This document shows positions 8,801 to 17,109 of a stretch of 64,000 nt of DNA, piece by piece. A program made the translations under genes and the position numbers. The DNA comes from Ornithinimicrobium faecis (lineage in GTDB: Bacteria; Actinomycetota; Actinomycetes; Actinomycetales; Dermatophilaceae). The stretch spans positions 3,100,001 through 3,164,000 of the forward strand of contig NZ_CP099489.1 of the NCBI RefSeq assembly GCF_023923225.1, in the 5' to 3' direction. The notes under the pieces are model-generated. The model was not told the origin of the DNA. It saw nothing but the letters and a program-made list of their open reading frames with translations, and did no database searches. Numbering within the stretch: position 1 is the first letter of the stretch; every line of letters begins with the position of its first letter.

Positions 8801-9441
8801 GACGTCACCGCCTGCTCGTTAATGAATCCGCGCTCCAGCGCGTAGTCCGTCAGCAGATCGCGCAGCTGGCGCCGACCGCGGTGCAGTCGAGACATCACCG
8901 TGCCGATGGGGGTGTCCATGATCTCGGCGATCTCCTTATAGGCATAGCCCTCGACGTCCGCGAGGTAGACCGCCAACCGGAAGTCCTCACCGATCGAGGC
9001 CAGGGCGCGCTTCACATCGGAGTCCGGCAGGTGGTCCAGTGCCTCCGCCTCCGCGGACCGCAGCCCGCTGGAGGTGTGCTGCGCGGCACGGGCCAACTGA
9101 TAGTCCTCGACCTCGGCCGCGTCCGACTCCAACGGCTGCCGCTGCTTCTTGCGGTAGGTGTTGATGTAGGTGTTGGTCAGGATGCGATACATCCAGGCCT
9201 TCAGGTTGGTGCCGGGACGATACTGGTGGAAGGCGGCGAACGCCTTGGCGAACGTCTCCTGCACCAGGTCCTCGGCATCCGTGGGGTTGCGCGTCGTGCG
9301 CAGCGCCGCGCTGTACATCTGGTCGAGCAGCGGCATTGCCTCCCGCTCGAATCGGGCGGCACGCTCCGCGGGCGTCTCCGCCGCGACATCCACCTCGTGG
9401 TCCGGGTTGACCGGCTCCTCGGTCACGTCATCACTAGTCAT
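8797..9441 (-). CDS. sigR: RNA polymerase sigma factor SigR (redox-responsive, ECF)
   Basis: An ECF sigma factor controlling the thiol-oxidative stress regulon. From ATG 9441 it is 214 residues: region 2 carries [17 protein letters not shown] and [16 protein letters not shown], and region 4 carries [19 protein letters not shown]. The 9441 start fits the family core and has a TATCGT -10 eight bases upstream (leaderless promoter). An in-frame ATG at 9549, behind an AGGAGG site, would add 36 residues. A SigR-type promoter lies just upstream of that start. The layout parallels Streptomyces SigR/SigR', where the extended form is made from the autoregulated promoter. Confidence 0.93.
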   Translation of the reverse strand: MTSDDVTEEPVNPDHEVDVAAETPAERAARFEREAMPLLDQMYSAALRTTRNPTDAEDLVQETFAKAFAAFHQYRPGTNLKAWMYRILTNTYINTYRKKQRQPLESDAAEVEDYQLARAAQHTSSGLRSAEAEALDHLPDSDVKRALASIGEDFRLAVYLADVEGYAYKEIAEIMDTPIGTVMSRLHRGRRQLRDLLTDYALERGFINEQAVTS

Positions 9442-9449
9442 CGGTGTCC

Positions 9450-9455
9450 ACGATA
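9450..9455 (-). promoter_or_regulatory. sigR: sigR promoter p1, -10 element
   Basis: TATCGT on the minus strand ends eight bases before ATG 9441. This is the spacing of a leaderless vegetative promoter, giving the short SigR form. Confidence 0.5.
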
Positions 9456-9585
9456 GCCCGGTGGGCCGTGCTGATGCGCTCCCACCGAAGCGGACGGGAC
9501 CGGGCACACGCACTCCGGCGTCGGGGGCAGCCAGGCAGGCAACCGTCATACGTCCTCCTGAAGGTCTTGCGTTCTCACAAGGTTG

Positions 9586-9611
9586 AACAGCGCCGAGCCC
9601 TCGACGATTCC
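9586..9611 (-). promoter_or_regulatory. sigR: sigR promoter p2, SigR-type autoregulated
   Basis: Minus strand reads GGAAT, 18 bases, GTT, an exact match to the known SigR/SigH promoter pattern (GGAAT-N18/19-GTT). A transcript starting near 9579 would first meet ATG 9549 with an AGGAGG site and so encode an N-terminally extended SigR. Confidence 0.75.
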
Positions 9612-9638
9612 CACGCCTTGTGGTGGCACGATGGACCG

Positions 9639-10883
9639 GTGACCGACACCGCCCACGAGGGTCCTCTTCGTCCACTGCGCCAGGCGAGCAAGTTGCAGAA
9701 CGTGCTCTACGAGATTCGGGGGCCCGTCGCCGCCCGGGCAGCCCAGCTCGAGGCCGAGGGGCACCGCATCCTCAAACTCAACATCGGCAACCCCGCGAAC
9801 TTCGGTTACGAGGCGCCCGACACGATCCTGCAGGACATGATCGCCGCCCTGCCGACCGCGCAGGGGTATTCCGACTCCAAGGGCATCCTGTCGGCACGCC
9901 GGGCCGTGGTCAGCCGCTATGAGGAGGACCCAGACTTCCCTCGTTTCGACGTCAACGATGTCTACCTCGGCAACGGTGTCTCCGAGCTGATCAGCCTCGT
10001 CCAGCAGGCCCTCCTCGACGACGGTGACGAGGTGCTGATCCCCGCGCCCGACTATCCGTTGTGGACCGCTGCGACCAGTCTGGCCGGCGGCACCCCCGTG
10101 CACTACCTGTGCGATGAGCAGCAGGACTGGGCCCCCTCGATCGAGGACATTCGCGCCAATATCACCGAGCGCACCAAGGCGATCGTGGTGATCAACCCGA
10201 ACAACCCCACCGGCGCGGTCTATCCACGCGAGGTCCTCGAACAGATTGCCCAGGTCGCCCGGGAGCACTCGCTGCTGATCCTGGCGGACGAGATCTACGA
10301 CCGCATCCTGTATGACGACGCCCAGCACACCAGCATCGCCAGCGTCGCTCCCGACCTGCTCGTGATCACCTTCAACGGCCTGTCCAAGACCTACCGCGTC
10401 GCTGGCTATCGTGCCGGTTGGCTGGTCATCAGCGGACCGAAGTCGCACGCCACGGGGTTCTTGGAGGGCATCGAGCTGTTGGCCTCGACCCGGCTGTGTC
10501 CCAACGTCCCCGGACAACACGCAATCCAGGTGGCGGTGTCTGGCCGGCAGAGCATCCTGGACCTCGTCGGTCCTGGTGGCCGCCTGCGCGAACAGCGCGA
10601 CACCGCCTGGTCGATGCTCAACGCCATGGACGGTGTGACCTGTGTCCGGCCGGAGGGGGCCCTCTACGTCTTCCCCCGGTTGGACCCCGAGGTGCACGCG
10701 ATCCACGACGACATGCGGCTCTGCCTGGACCTGCTGGAGCAGGAGCGGATCCTGGTGGTGCATGGGACTGGCTTCAACTGGCCGACCCCGGACCACCTGC
10801 GCGTCGTGATCCTGCCCTCGCAGCGCGATCTCACCGTCGCCCTCGAGCGGATGGGCAACTTCCTGGCCAGCTATCGGCAGTGA
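9639..10883 (+). CDS. PLP-dependent aminotransferase (AlaA-like)
   Basis: A 414-residue fold-type I aminotransferase, close to the glutamate-pyruvate aminotransferase AlaA, which makes alanine. Visible motifs: [12 protein letters not shown] near the N-terminus, [25 protein letters not shown] and the PLP-lysine motif [17 protein letters not shown]. The GTG start at 9639 follows CACGAT at six bases (possible leaderless promoter) and gives the family length. It diverges from sigR, so the two promoters share the gap. Substrate preference is inferred from overall resemblance. Confidence 0.85.
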   Translation: MTDTAHEGPLRPLRQASKLQNVLYEIRGPVAARAAQLEAEGHRILKLNIGNPANFGYEAPDTILQDMIAALPTAQGYSDSKGILSARRAVVSRYEEDPDFPRFDVNDVYLGNGVSELISLVQQALLDDGDEVLIPAPDYPLWTAATSLAGGTPVHYLCDEQQDWAPSIEDIRANITERTKAIVVINPNNPTGAVYPREVLEQIAQVAREHSLLILADEIYDRILYDDAQHTSIASVAPDLLVITFNGLSKTYRVAGYRAGWLVISGPKSHATGFLEGIELLASTRLCPNVPGQHAIQVAVSGRQSILDLVGPGGRLREQRDTAWSMLNAMDGVTCVRPEGALYVFPRLDPEVHAIHDDMRLCLDLLEQERILVVHGTGFNWPTPDHLRVVILPSQRDLTVALERMGNFLASYRQ

Positions 10884-10929
10884 CAGCTCGCGGCTGGGTC
10901 CGGTCCCCTGGGTGATCGTCCACCGCCAC

Positions 10930-10951
10930 TGTCTGTCGTCCGTCGTAGGTT
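10930..10951 (+). promoter_or_regulatory. leaderless promoter of SRAP gene with partial PafBC-type motif
   Basis: TAGGTT (10946-10951) ends six bases before the ATG. Eight bases further upstream sits TGTCTGTC, matching 6 of 8 positions of the RecA-NDp element TGTCRGTG at the exact N8 spacing. Confidence 0.45.
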
Positions 10952-10957
10952 GGGTGC

Positions 10958-11806
10958 ATGTGCGGTAGGTATGCGGCCACGGCCGACCCTGATGAACTGA
11001 TCGAGGCCTTCGAGGTCGAGGTCGACGCGACCGGTGAGACCTCGCGCAGCGTGCTGGTCAACCCGCAGGATCCACCGGCCGGGACGCCGGACTACAACAT
11101 GGCCCCCTCCAAGCAGGCGCCGGTCGTGCTCACCCGGGTGCAGCGAGGTGCCGACGGCACCCAGGACGAGTCGGCCGAGCCCGCCCGCCAACTGCGCCAC
11201 CTCACCTGGGGACTCGTCCCGTCCTGGGCCAAGGACCCCAAGGTCGGCCTGCGGATGACCAACGCCCGGGCCGAGACGCTGCTGGACAAACCCGCGTTCG
11301 CACGAGCTGCGGTCGCCCGGCGCTGCCTGGTGCCCGCCGCCGGGTGGTATGAGTGGCAGGTCTCCCCCGTGGCCAAAGACACCAAGGGCAAGCCCCGCAA
11401 ACAGCCGTTCTACATGCACCGTGGCGACGGCGACGACATCGGGTTCGCCGGCCTCTATGAGTTCTGGCGCGACAAGAACGCCGCGCAGGATGACCCGAGC
11501 GCCTGGGTCGTCAGTTTCACCATCATCACGACGGCGGCCGAGCCGGGCCTGGACCGGGTCCACGACCGTCAGCCAGTCGTCCTCGAGCGTGCGGACTGGC
11601 GGGAGTGGCTCGACCCGGGCACCACCGACCCGGACGCCGTCCGGGCACTGCTCGAGTCACCCGGGGCCGGGCGGTTCGAGGCCTATCCGATCGGCACCGA
11701 GGTCAACACGACGCGCAACAACGGCCCCCACCTGCTGGATCGGTTGCCGGACGAGGCGTTGATCGGGGCGGTCAATCCGGCGACGGGCGAGGTGCTCGGC
11801 GGATGA
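10958..11806 (+). CDS. SOS response-associated peptidase (SRAP/YedK-HMCES family)
   Basis: A 282-residue SRAP protein. The family forms a covalent thiazolidine link between Cys2 and abasic sites in single-stranded DNA, shielding them. It starts MCGRYA, so Cys2 is present, and shows NARAET, LVPAAGWYEWQ and VHDRQPVVL, which contain the expected active-site Asn, Glu and His regions. The N-terminus must be exact for function, and the ATG has a TAGGTT -10 six bases upstream, suggesting a leaderless mRNA. Its stop overlaps the start of the hydrolase gene (ATGA). The partial PafBC-type element fits a DNA-damage role. Confidence 0.9.
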   Translation: MCGRYAATADPDELIEAFEVEVDATGETSRSVLVNPQDPPAGTPDYNMAPSKQAPVVLTRVQRGADGTQDESAEPARQLRHLTWGLVPSWAKDPKVGLRMTNARAETLLDKPAFARAAVARRCLVPAAGWYEWQVSPVAKDTKGKPRKQPFYMHRGDGDDIGFAGLYEFWRDKNAAQDDPSAWVVSFTIITTAAEPGLDRVHDRQPVVLERADWREWLDPGTTDPDAVRALLESPGAGRFEAYPIGTEVNTTRNNGPHLLDRLPDEALIGAVNPATGEVLGG

Positions 11807-12483
11807 TCGGCGAGCCGATCACGCTGTCCACCAGCCTGGGGCCGGCGGCGGTCCGGGTCCACGCACCGACGGAGGGCAGCCGCGGCACGATCGTGCTCGG
11901 CCACGGCGCCGGCGGGGCCCTGGGGTCCTGGCCCCAGGATCTGCGCAGCGTGTTGCAGGCGACGTCGCACGGCTGGACCGTTGTGCTGGTTGAGCAGCCG
12001 TGGCGGGTGGCCGGACGCAAGGTGGCCACTCGCCCACCGACGCTCGACGCCGCCTGGAGCGAGATCGTTCCCGCCCTGCCCGGCACGCCACTCCCCCGCC
12101 CACTGGTCTACGGCGGTCGCAGTGCTGGTGCCCGGGTCGCCTGCCGCACCAGCTCCGGCAACCCGGACACCGACCTGCCCCGGGCCGATGCCGTGCTCTG
12201 CCTCGCCTTCCCCCTGCACCCACCGGGCCGACCCGACAAGAGCAGGGCCCCGGAGCTGCTGACCCCGGTGCGCCTCGGCATACCCACGCTGGTGGTCCAG
12301 GGACGAGCCGACCCATTCGGCACTCCCGCCGAGGTGCGCGAGGCACTGAGCGCCGGACCAGAGGACACACAGCCCGGTTCAACGCAGGTGGAGTTGGTGG
12401 ACGTGCCGGGCAACCACTCCCCATCGCGTGACCAGGGGCTGGTGACTCGCACGGTGCTCTCCTGGCTGGAACAGTTAGGTTAG
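11803..12483 (+). CDS. alpha/beta-hydrolase family protein (KANL3/Tex30-like)
   Basis: A 226-residue serine hydrolase-fold protein. Features: the oxyanion-region LGHGAGG, the nucleophile elbow GGRSAGAR (Ser), VVQGRADPFG (Asp) and VPGNHSP (His), a complete triad in order. It resembles the small dienelactone-hydrolase-like proteins often placed next to SRAP genes in actinobacteria. The ATG overlaps the SRAP stop by four bases, so the two are coupled. Substrate unknown. Confidence 0.78.
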   Translation: MIGEPITLSTSLGPAAVRVHAPTEGSRGTIVLGHGAGGALGSWPQDLRSVLQATSHGWTVVLVEQPWRVAGRKVATRPPTLDAAWSEIVPALPGTPLPRPLVYGGRSAGARVACRTSSGNPDTDLPRADAVLCLAFPLHPPGRPDKSRAPELLTPVRLGIPTLVVQGRADPFGTPAEVREALSAGPEDTQPGSTQVELVDVPGNHSPSRDQGLVTRTVLSWLEQLG

Positions 12484-12540
12484 AACCCACAGGGTGCCCC
12501 GACCCGTCACCCTGCCACCGGCCGAAAACACAGGAGCATC

Positions 12541-13041
12541 ATGGTCTTCCGCAAGTTCGCCCGTCCCCTCCTCGCCAGCGCCTTCATCACGCGCGGCATC
12601 GACGCACTGCAGCACCCCGGCTCCCGGATCCCCGCGGCCCAGGAGTTCTCCACCTCCGTGGCCGAGCCGCTGGGTCTGCCCGGCGACCCCGAGCTGCTGG
12701 TCCGCGTCAACGGTGCGGTCATGGCCGGTGCCGGCACGCTCCTGGCGCTGGGCAAGTTCCCCCGGGTCGCCGGCGCGGCCCTGGCCCTGAGCCTGGTGCC
12801 CGCGACGGTCTTTGAGCACCGCTTCTGGGACGAGACCGACCCCGAGGTCAAGGCCGCCGAGAAGCGTGCCTTCTTCGGCAACCTCGGCCTGCTCGGTGGC
12901 GTCATGCTCGCCACCCTCGACACGGCCGGCAACCCGGGCCTGGTGTGGCGCACCAAGAATGCCGCCCACATCGCCTCGCTCGAGTCCCAGCTGGCGGCCA
13001 AGAACGCCGTCTCCTCGTTCTCCGACAAGCTCCCCTTCTAG
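12541..13041 (+). CDS. DoxX family membrane protein
   Basis: A 166-residue protein with four predicted hydrophobic segments. It starts FRKFARPLLASAFITRGIDAL and contains the DoxX-type helices VNGAVMAGAGTLLALGKFPR and LALSLVPATVFEHRFW. DoxX proteins are small four-helix membrane proteins, some linked to oxidative stress. The gene is six bases upstream of aroA, likely the same transcript. Confidence 0.82.
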   Translation: MVFRKFARPLLASAFITRGIDALQHPGSRIPAAQEFSTSVAEPLGLPGDPELLVRVNGAVMAGAGTLLALGKFPRVAGAALALSLVPATVFEHRFWDETDPEVKAAEKRAFFGNLGLLGGVMLATLDTAGNPGLVWRTKNAAHIASLESQLAAKNAVSSFSDKLPF

Positions 13042-13047
13042 AGCACC

Positions 13048-14376
13048 GTGGTCTGGGCAGCGCCCGCCTCGTCGGGCCCCGTCACCGGCACTGTCGTCGT
13101 GCCCGGCAGCAAGTCGTTGACCAATCGGCACCTATTGCTGGCAGCCCTGGCCGACGGTCCCACGACGCTGCACCGTCCGCTCGTCTCGCGGGACGCCGAG
13201 TTGATGCTCGGTGCTGTGCAGTCGCTGGGGGTCACCGTCGAGCGTGCCAGCGACGACAGCACCTGGGTCCTGACGCCGCCGCAGCAGCTGCGCGGCGAGA
13301 GCACCATCGACTGTGGTCTGGCCGGCACCGTCTTGCGGTTCGTCCCCCCAGTGGCTGCTCTGGCCGACGGCCCGGTGCACTTCGACGGTGACGAGGCGGC
13401 TCGGACCCGACCGGTGGCGCCGTTGCTGGATGCGTTGGCTGCCCTCGGCATCCAGGTCGACCACGGCGGGCGCAACACGCTGCCCTTCACGGTGAGCGGC
13501 ACGGGCCGGGTGAGCGGCGGCGAGGTGGGCGTGGACGCGTCCGCGAGCTCGCAGTTCGTCAGTGCCCTGCTCCTGGCAGCGCCCCGCTTCGATCAGGGCC
13601 TGGTGCTGCGCCACACGGGTGATCGGCTGCCCAGCACCCCGCATATTGAGATGACGGTGCAGACTCTGCGCGCGGCTGGCGTGCAGGTCAGTGAGCCCGA
13701 GCCAGGGGTCTGGCGGGTGGCCCCAGGCCCGGTCCGCGGTCAACGGATCGACGTCGAGCCGGACCTGTCCACCGCCGCGCCCTTCCTGGCCGCTGCGGCG
13801 GCGACCGGCGGCACCATCAGGGTGACCGGATGGCCCACCCACACCTCGCAGGCCGGGGACCAGATGCGGCACATCCTGACCACCATGGGTGCTCAGGTGG
13901 AGTTCACCGAGACGGCAGACCGTGTCGGCACCCTCACGGTGACCGGACCGCCGGCGGGCGAGCTGCGCGGCGCCGACCTCGACCTGCACGACGTCGGCGA
14001 GCTGACCCCGGTGGTGGCGGCCCTGGCGGCACTCGCAGCCACCCCGACCCGCATTCGGGGCGTGGCGCACCTGCGCGGACACGAGACCGACCGGCTGCAC
14101 GCGATCGAGACCGAGTTGTCTCGCCTCGGGGGCGAGGTCACCCAGACTGACGACGGCCTCGAGATCCTGCCGGGGCGTCTCTATCCGGGCGCGCTGGAGA
14201 CTTACGACGACCACCGGATGGTGATGTTCGCAGCGGTTCTGGCGCTCGGTGTCCCGGGCACCGAGGTGCTCAATGCCCAGACGGTGGCCAAGACCTACCC
14301 TGCCTTCGAGCAGGCCTGGAGCGCCCTGGTGCTCGGTCAGGGCGCCACGGCGATGCCTGAGCGGGGTGCCGGGTGA
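13048..14376 (+). CDS. aroA: 3-phosphoshikimate 1-carboxyvinyltransferase (EPSP synthase)
   Basis: Sixth step of the shikimate pathway: joins phosphoenolpyruvate to shikimate-3-phosphate. The 442-residue protein carries VPGSKSLTNRHLL (Lys22, substrate binding), DCGLAGTVLRF, LHDVGELTPVVAALAA (catalytic Asp region), RGHETDRL and YDDHRMVMFA, all expected. The GTG start lies six bases after the DoxX stop, and the stop overlaps rsgA (GTGA). The DoxX-aroA-rsgA run looks like one operon. Confidence 0.96.
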   Translation: MVWAAPASSGPVTGTVVVPGSKSLTNRHLLLAALADGPTTLHRPLVSRDAELMLGAVQSLGVTVERASDDSTWVLTPPQQLRGESTIDCGLAGTVLRFVPPVAALADGPVHFDGDEAARTRPVAPLLDALAALGIQVDHGGRNTLPFTVSGTGRVSGGEVGVDASASSQFVSALLLAAPRFDQGLVLRHTGDRLPSTPHIEMTVQTLRAAGVQVSEPEPGVWRVAPGPVRGQRIDVEPDLSTAAPFLAAAAATGGTIRVTGWPTHTSQAGDQMRHILTTMGAQVEFTETADRVGTLTVTGPPAGELRGADLDLHDVGELTPVVAALAALAATPTRIRGVAHLRGHETDRLHAIETELSRLGGEVTQTDDGLEILPGRLYPGALETYDDHRMVMFAAVLALGVPGTEVLNAQTVAKTYPAFEQAWSALVLGQGATAMPERGAG

Positions 14377-15407
14377 GTCGCTATGACCACCTCGACGAGT
14401 CGTCCGTGCGCGTGCGACCGTCCCGCCGCGGCAGCCGGCCGCGCACCAAGGAGCGCCCTGCCCATGAGAACGCTGAGGAGGCCCTGGTCATCGGGGTCGA
14501 CCGGGGCCGCTACACCACTCGCCTCGACGACCGCCAGGTGACCGCGATGCGCGCCCGGGAGTTGGGCCGCAAGAGCATCGTGGTCGGTGACCGCGTCGGC
14601 CTGGTGGGTGACTCCTCCGGTGGCCCCGACAGCCTGGCCCGGATCGTCCGGGTGCTCCCCCGCACCTCGGTGCTGCGCCGCTCGGCTGACGACACCGACC
14701 GGGTCGAGCGGGTCATCGTGGCCAACGCCGACCAGATGGTCATCGTCACGGCCCTTGCCAACCCCGAGCCCCGCCCCCGCATGATCGATCGCTGTCTCGT
14801 CGCGGCCTATGACGCCGGGCTGGAGCCACTGCTCGTGCTCACCAAGTCCGACCTGGCGCCGGCCGAGCCGCTTCTGGAGATCTATGGCCCGCTCGATGTC
14901 GCGTCGGTGACGACCTCGCTGGACCCCTCCGGTGAGGGACCAGCCGAGGGCGTTGAGCAGGTCCTGGAGCACCTGCGGGACCGGGTCAGTGTCTTCGTCG
15001 GTCACTCTGGAGTTGGCAAGTCCACCCTGGTCAACGCTGTGGTGCCGGCGGCCCGGCGCGCCGTCGGTGTGGTCAACGACGTCACCGGCCGCGGACGCCA
15101 CACATCAACCAGTGCCGTCGCGCTGGAGGTTCCCGGGGGAGGGTGGGTGGTCGACACCCCCGGCGTGCGGTCCTTTGGCCTCGGTCACGTGGACCCGGGC
15201 ACCTTCATCGAGCACTTCCCCGACCTCGCACGGGGCGCGGAGCAGTGTCCGCGTGGCTGCAGCCATGACGAGCCGGAGTGCGCCCTGGACGCCTGGGTCG
15301 CGGCCGGGCGCGCCGGTGCCTCGGGTGTGGTCCGGCTCGAGTCGTTGCGGCGCCTGTTGCGCAGCCGCACCGGCGACAGCACGGACTCGTCCACCACCCA
15401 CGCCTAG
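14373..15407 (+). CDS. rsgA: ribosome small-subunit-dependent GTPase A
   Basis: A circularly permuted GTPase that checks 30S subunit maturation. Order of motifs in the 344-residue protein is the diagnostic one: OB-fold N-terminal part, then G4 (VLTKSDLA), then G1 (GHSGVGKSTL near residue 211), then G3 (VDTPGVRSFG). A C-terminal zinc knuckle CPRGC-SHDEPEC follows. The first ~30 residues are basic and low in complexity. GTG overlaps the aroA stop. Confidence 0.95.
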   Translation: MSRYDHLDESSVRVRPSRRGSRPRTKERPAHENAEEALVIGVDRGRYTTRLDDRQVTAMRARELGRKSIVVGDRVGLVGDSSGGPDSLARIVRVLPRTSVLRRSADDTDRVERVIVANADQMVIVTALANPEPRPRMIDRCLVAAYDAGLEPLLVLTKSDLAPAEPLLEIYGPLDVASVTTSLDPSGEGPAEGVEQVLEHLRDRVSVFVGHSGVGKSTLVNAVVPAARRAVGVVNDVTGRGRHTSTSAVALEVPGGGWVVDTPGVRSFGLGHVDPGTFIEHFPDLARGAEQCPRGCSHDEPECALDAWVAAGRAGASGVVRLESLRRLLRSRTGDSTDSSTTHA

Positions 15408-15526
15408 CCGCTGCACGCCCGCGCCGCCACCCGGGCCGAGCGCCAGCCGCCATCGGGCACTGGCTCCACGGCCGCGGCTGGCCGCCGAGACGGGCAGACC
15501 TCCGCGCCGATCGACCTCCCACCAGC

Positions 15527-15532
15527 TAGCGT
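15527..15532 (+). promoter_or_regulatory. hisN: -10 element of hisN (leaderless)
   Basis: TAGCGT ends seven bases before ATG 15540, favouring that start over an in-frame GTG at 15531. Confidence 0.5.
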
Positions 15533-15539
15533 GGTGCCG

Positions 15540-16358
15540 ATGGCCTCCTTCGACGACGACATGCGTCTCGCCCACGTCCTGGCCGACGCGGTCGAGCGCT
15601 TCACCCTGGACTCCTTCCGCAGCGATGATCTGCAGGTTGAGTTCAAGGAGGACGGCTCCATGGCGACCCGCGCAGACCGGCACACCGAGGAGCTGCTGCG
15701 TCATCAGTTGGGGCGCACCCGGCCGCGCGACGTTGTCCAGGGCGAAGAGTTGCCCACGACCGGACACGGCAACCGTCGCTGGATCCTCGACCCGATCGAC
15801 GGCACCGTCAACTATGTGCGGGGTGTGCCCGTGTGGGCCACCCTGATCGGTCTGGTCGTCGATGACGTGCCCGTGGTGGGGCTCGTCGCGGCGCCTGCCC
15901 TGAACCGACGTTGGTGGGCCGGCAGCGGCTCCGGCGCCTGGACCGGTCGCTCGTTGTCCCGTGCCTCTCGGATCCACGTCTCAGACACCTCCCGCGTCGA
16001 GCACGCCTCGCTGTCCTATGCCGAGCTCAACTCTTGGTTGGACCACCCCCGCAGGGAGGGTTTCCTGCGCCTGGCGGGCCGGTGTTGGCGCACCCGTGCC
16101 TATGGCGACTTCTGGAGCCATGTGCTCGTCGCCGAGGGTGCCGTGGACATGGCGGTGGAGCCAGCACTGGCCATTCATGACATGGCGGCCCTGGCCCCGA
16201 TCGTCACTGAGGCCGGGGGTCGCTTCAGTGACCTGGACGGCACTGACGGACCGTTCGGGAGCAGCGGGGTGAGCTCCAACGGGGTGCTGCACGACGGCAT
16301 GCTCTCGCTGCTGAACGACGGGCTGGACACGGTGGATGACGCCGCAGAGCTCGCGTGA
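15540..16358 (+). CDS. hisN: histidinol-phosphatase HisN (inositol monophosphatase family)
   Basis: Dephosphorylates histidinol phosphate in histidine synthesis; actinobacteria use an IMPase-type enzyme for this. The 272-residue protein has VQGEE, the metal-binding WILDPIDGTVNYVRGVP and the second signature AVEPALAIHDMAALAPIV. The RSW-type His-pathway assignment relies on family resemblance and on its usual place next to rsgA-aroA and sigR in actinobacteria. Other IMPase-family phosphatases cannot be fully excluded. Confidence 0.87.
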   Translation: MASFDDDMRLAHVLADAVERFTLDSFRSDDLQVEFKEDGSMATRADRHTEELLRHQLGRTRPRDVVQGEELPTTGHGNRRWILDPIDGTVNYVRGVPVWATLIGLVVDDVPVVGLVAAPALNRRWWAGSGSGAWTGRSLSRASRIHVSDTSRVEHASLSYAELNSWLDHPRREGFLRLAGRCWRTRAYGDFWSHVLVAEGAVDMAVEPALAIHDMAALAPIVTEAGGRFSDLDGTDGPFGSSGVSSNGVLHDGMLSLLNDGLDTVDDAAELA

Positions 16359-16395
16359 GGTGTCGCAACGGCCGTTGAGCGGCCATACTGGCTGG

Positions 16396-17109
16396 GTGCA
16401 TGCTTGGCGCACTCTGGCCGCGACCTGTCTGACGGCCCTGCTGATCTGCACCGGCATCCAGGTCGCCGGGGCCGACCCGAGCGTGCCCGACCACCGCACC
16501 GCGTTGGAGCGGGACGACACCGCCAACTTGCTCGCCGTGGTGACCAAGCAGCGACCCATCCACCCCCTCGACTACGCGCCTGAGGACCTCGTCACCTGGC
16601 CGCACACCGACTTCGAGTTGCGCGCCGAGGTGGCCGACCAGCTCGAGTTGATGTTCACCGCCGCCGCGGATGACGGGCTGGCCTACCGGGTGGTCAGCGG
16701 TTACCGCTCCTACGACACCCAGGCCGGCACCTATGAATACTGGGCGCGGCAGTCCGGCACCGCCTCAGCCGACGCTGTCAGCGCCCGCCCGGGCCACAGT
16801 GAGCACCAGACCGGCCTCGCCGTCGATCTCGACAACACCACCGGCGAGTGCTATCTCAAGATGTGCTTTGGCGAGACCACCGAGGGGCGTTGGGTGGCAG
16901 AACATGCCCACGAGTTCGGCTTCGTCATCTCCTACCCCGAGGGCACGCGGGACATCACGGGTTACGCCTACGAGCCATGGCACATCCGTTACGTGGGCCC
17001 GCAGGTCGCCGGGGACATGAACCGGCGAGGTTACCTGCTGATCAGCACCTACCTGGCCCCGCCAGCCTCCTCCGTGCGTCTTGGCGAGCTACTCGGCTCG
17101 CATGGCTGA
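16396..17109 (+). CDS. secreted D-alanyl-D-alanine carboxypeptidase, VanY type (M15B)
   Basis: A zinc peptidase trimming D-Ala from peptidoglycan stem peptides outside the cell. From GTG 16396 the 237-residue protein begins with a short basic stretch, a hydrophobic run (LAATCLTALLICTGIQ) and an AGA cleavage region, a normal Sec signal. The catalytic domain shows VVSGYRSYDTQ, RPGHSEHQTGLAVDLD (zinc His and Asp) and YEPWHIRYVG (Glu and third His). An ATG at 16336 is in frame, but it overlaps hisN and would bury the signal peptide. CATACT six bases before the GTG may be a leaderless -10. It ends convergently, overlapping the M16 gene by 21 bases. Confidence 0.88.
   Translation: MHAWRTLAATCLTALLICTGIQVAGADPSVPDHRTALERDDTANLLAVVTKQRPIHPLDYAPEDLVTWPHTDFELRAEVADQLELMFTAAADDGLAYRVVSGYRSYDTQAGTYEYWARQSGTASADAVSARPGHSEHQTGLAVDLDNTTGECYLKMCFGETTEGRWVAEHAHEFGFVISYPEGTRDITGYAYEPWHIRYVGPQVAGDMNRRGYLLISTYLAPPASSVRLGELLGSHG

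Noticed and set aside
16336..16395. Longer start (ATG 16336) for the VanY-type peptidase
   Set aside because: It overlaps hisN and would place 20 extra residues before the signal peptide; GTG 16396 gives a normal signal peptide and a possible leaderless promoter.
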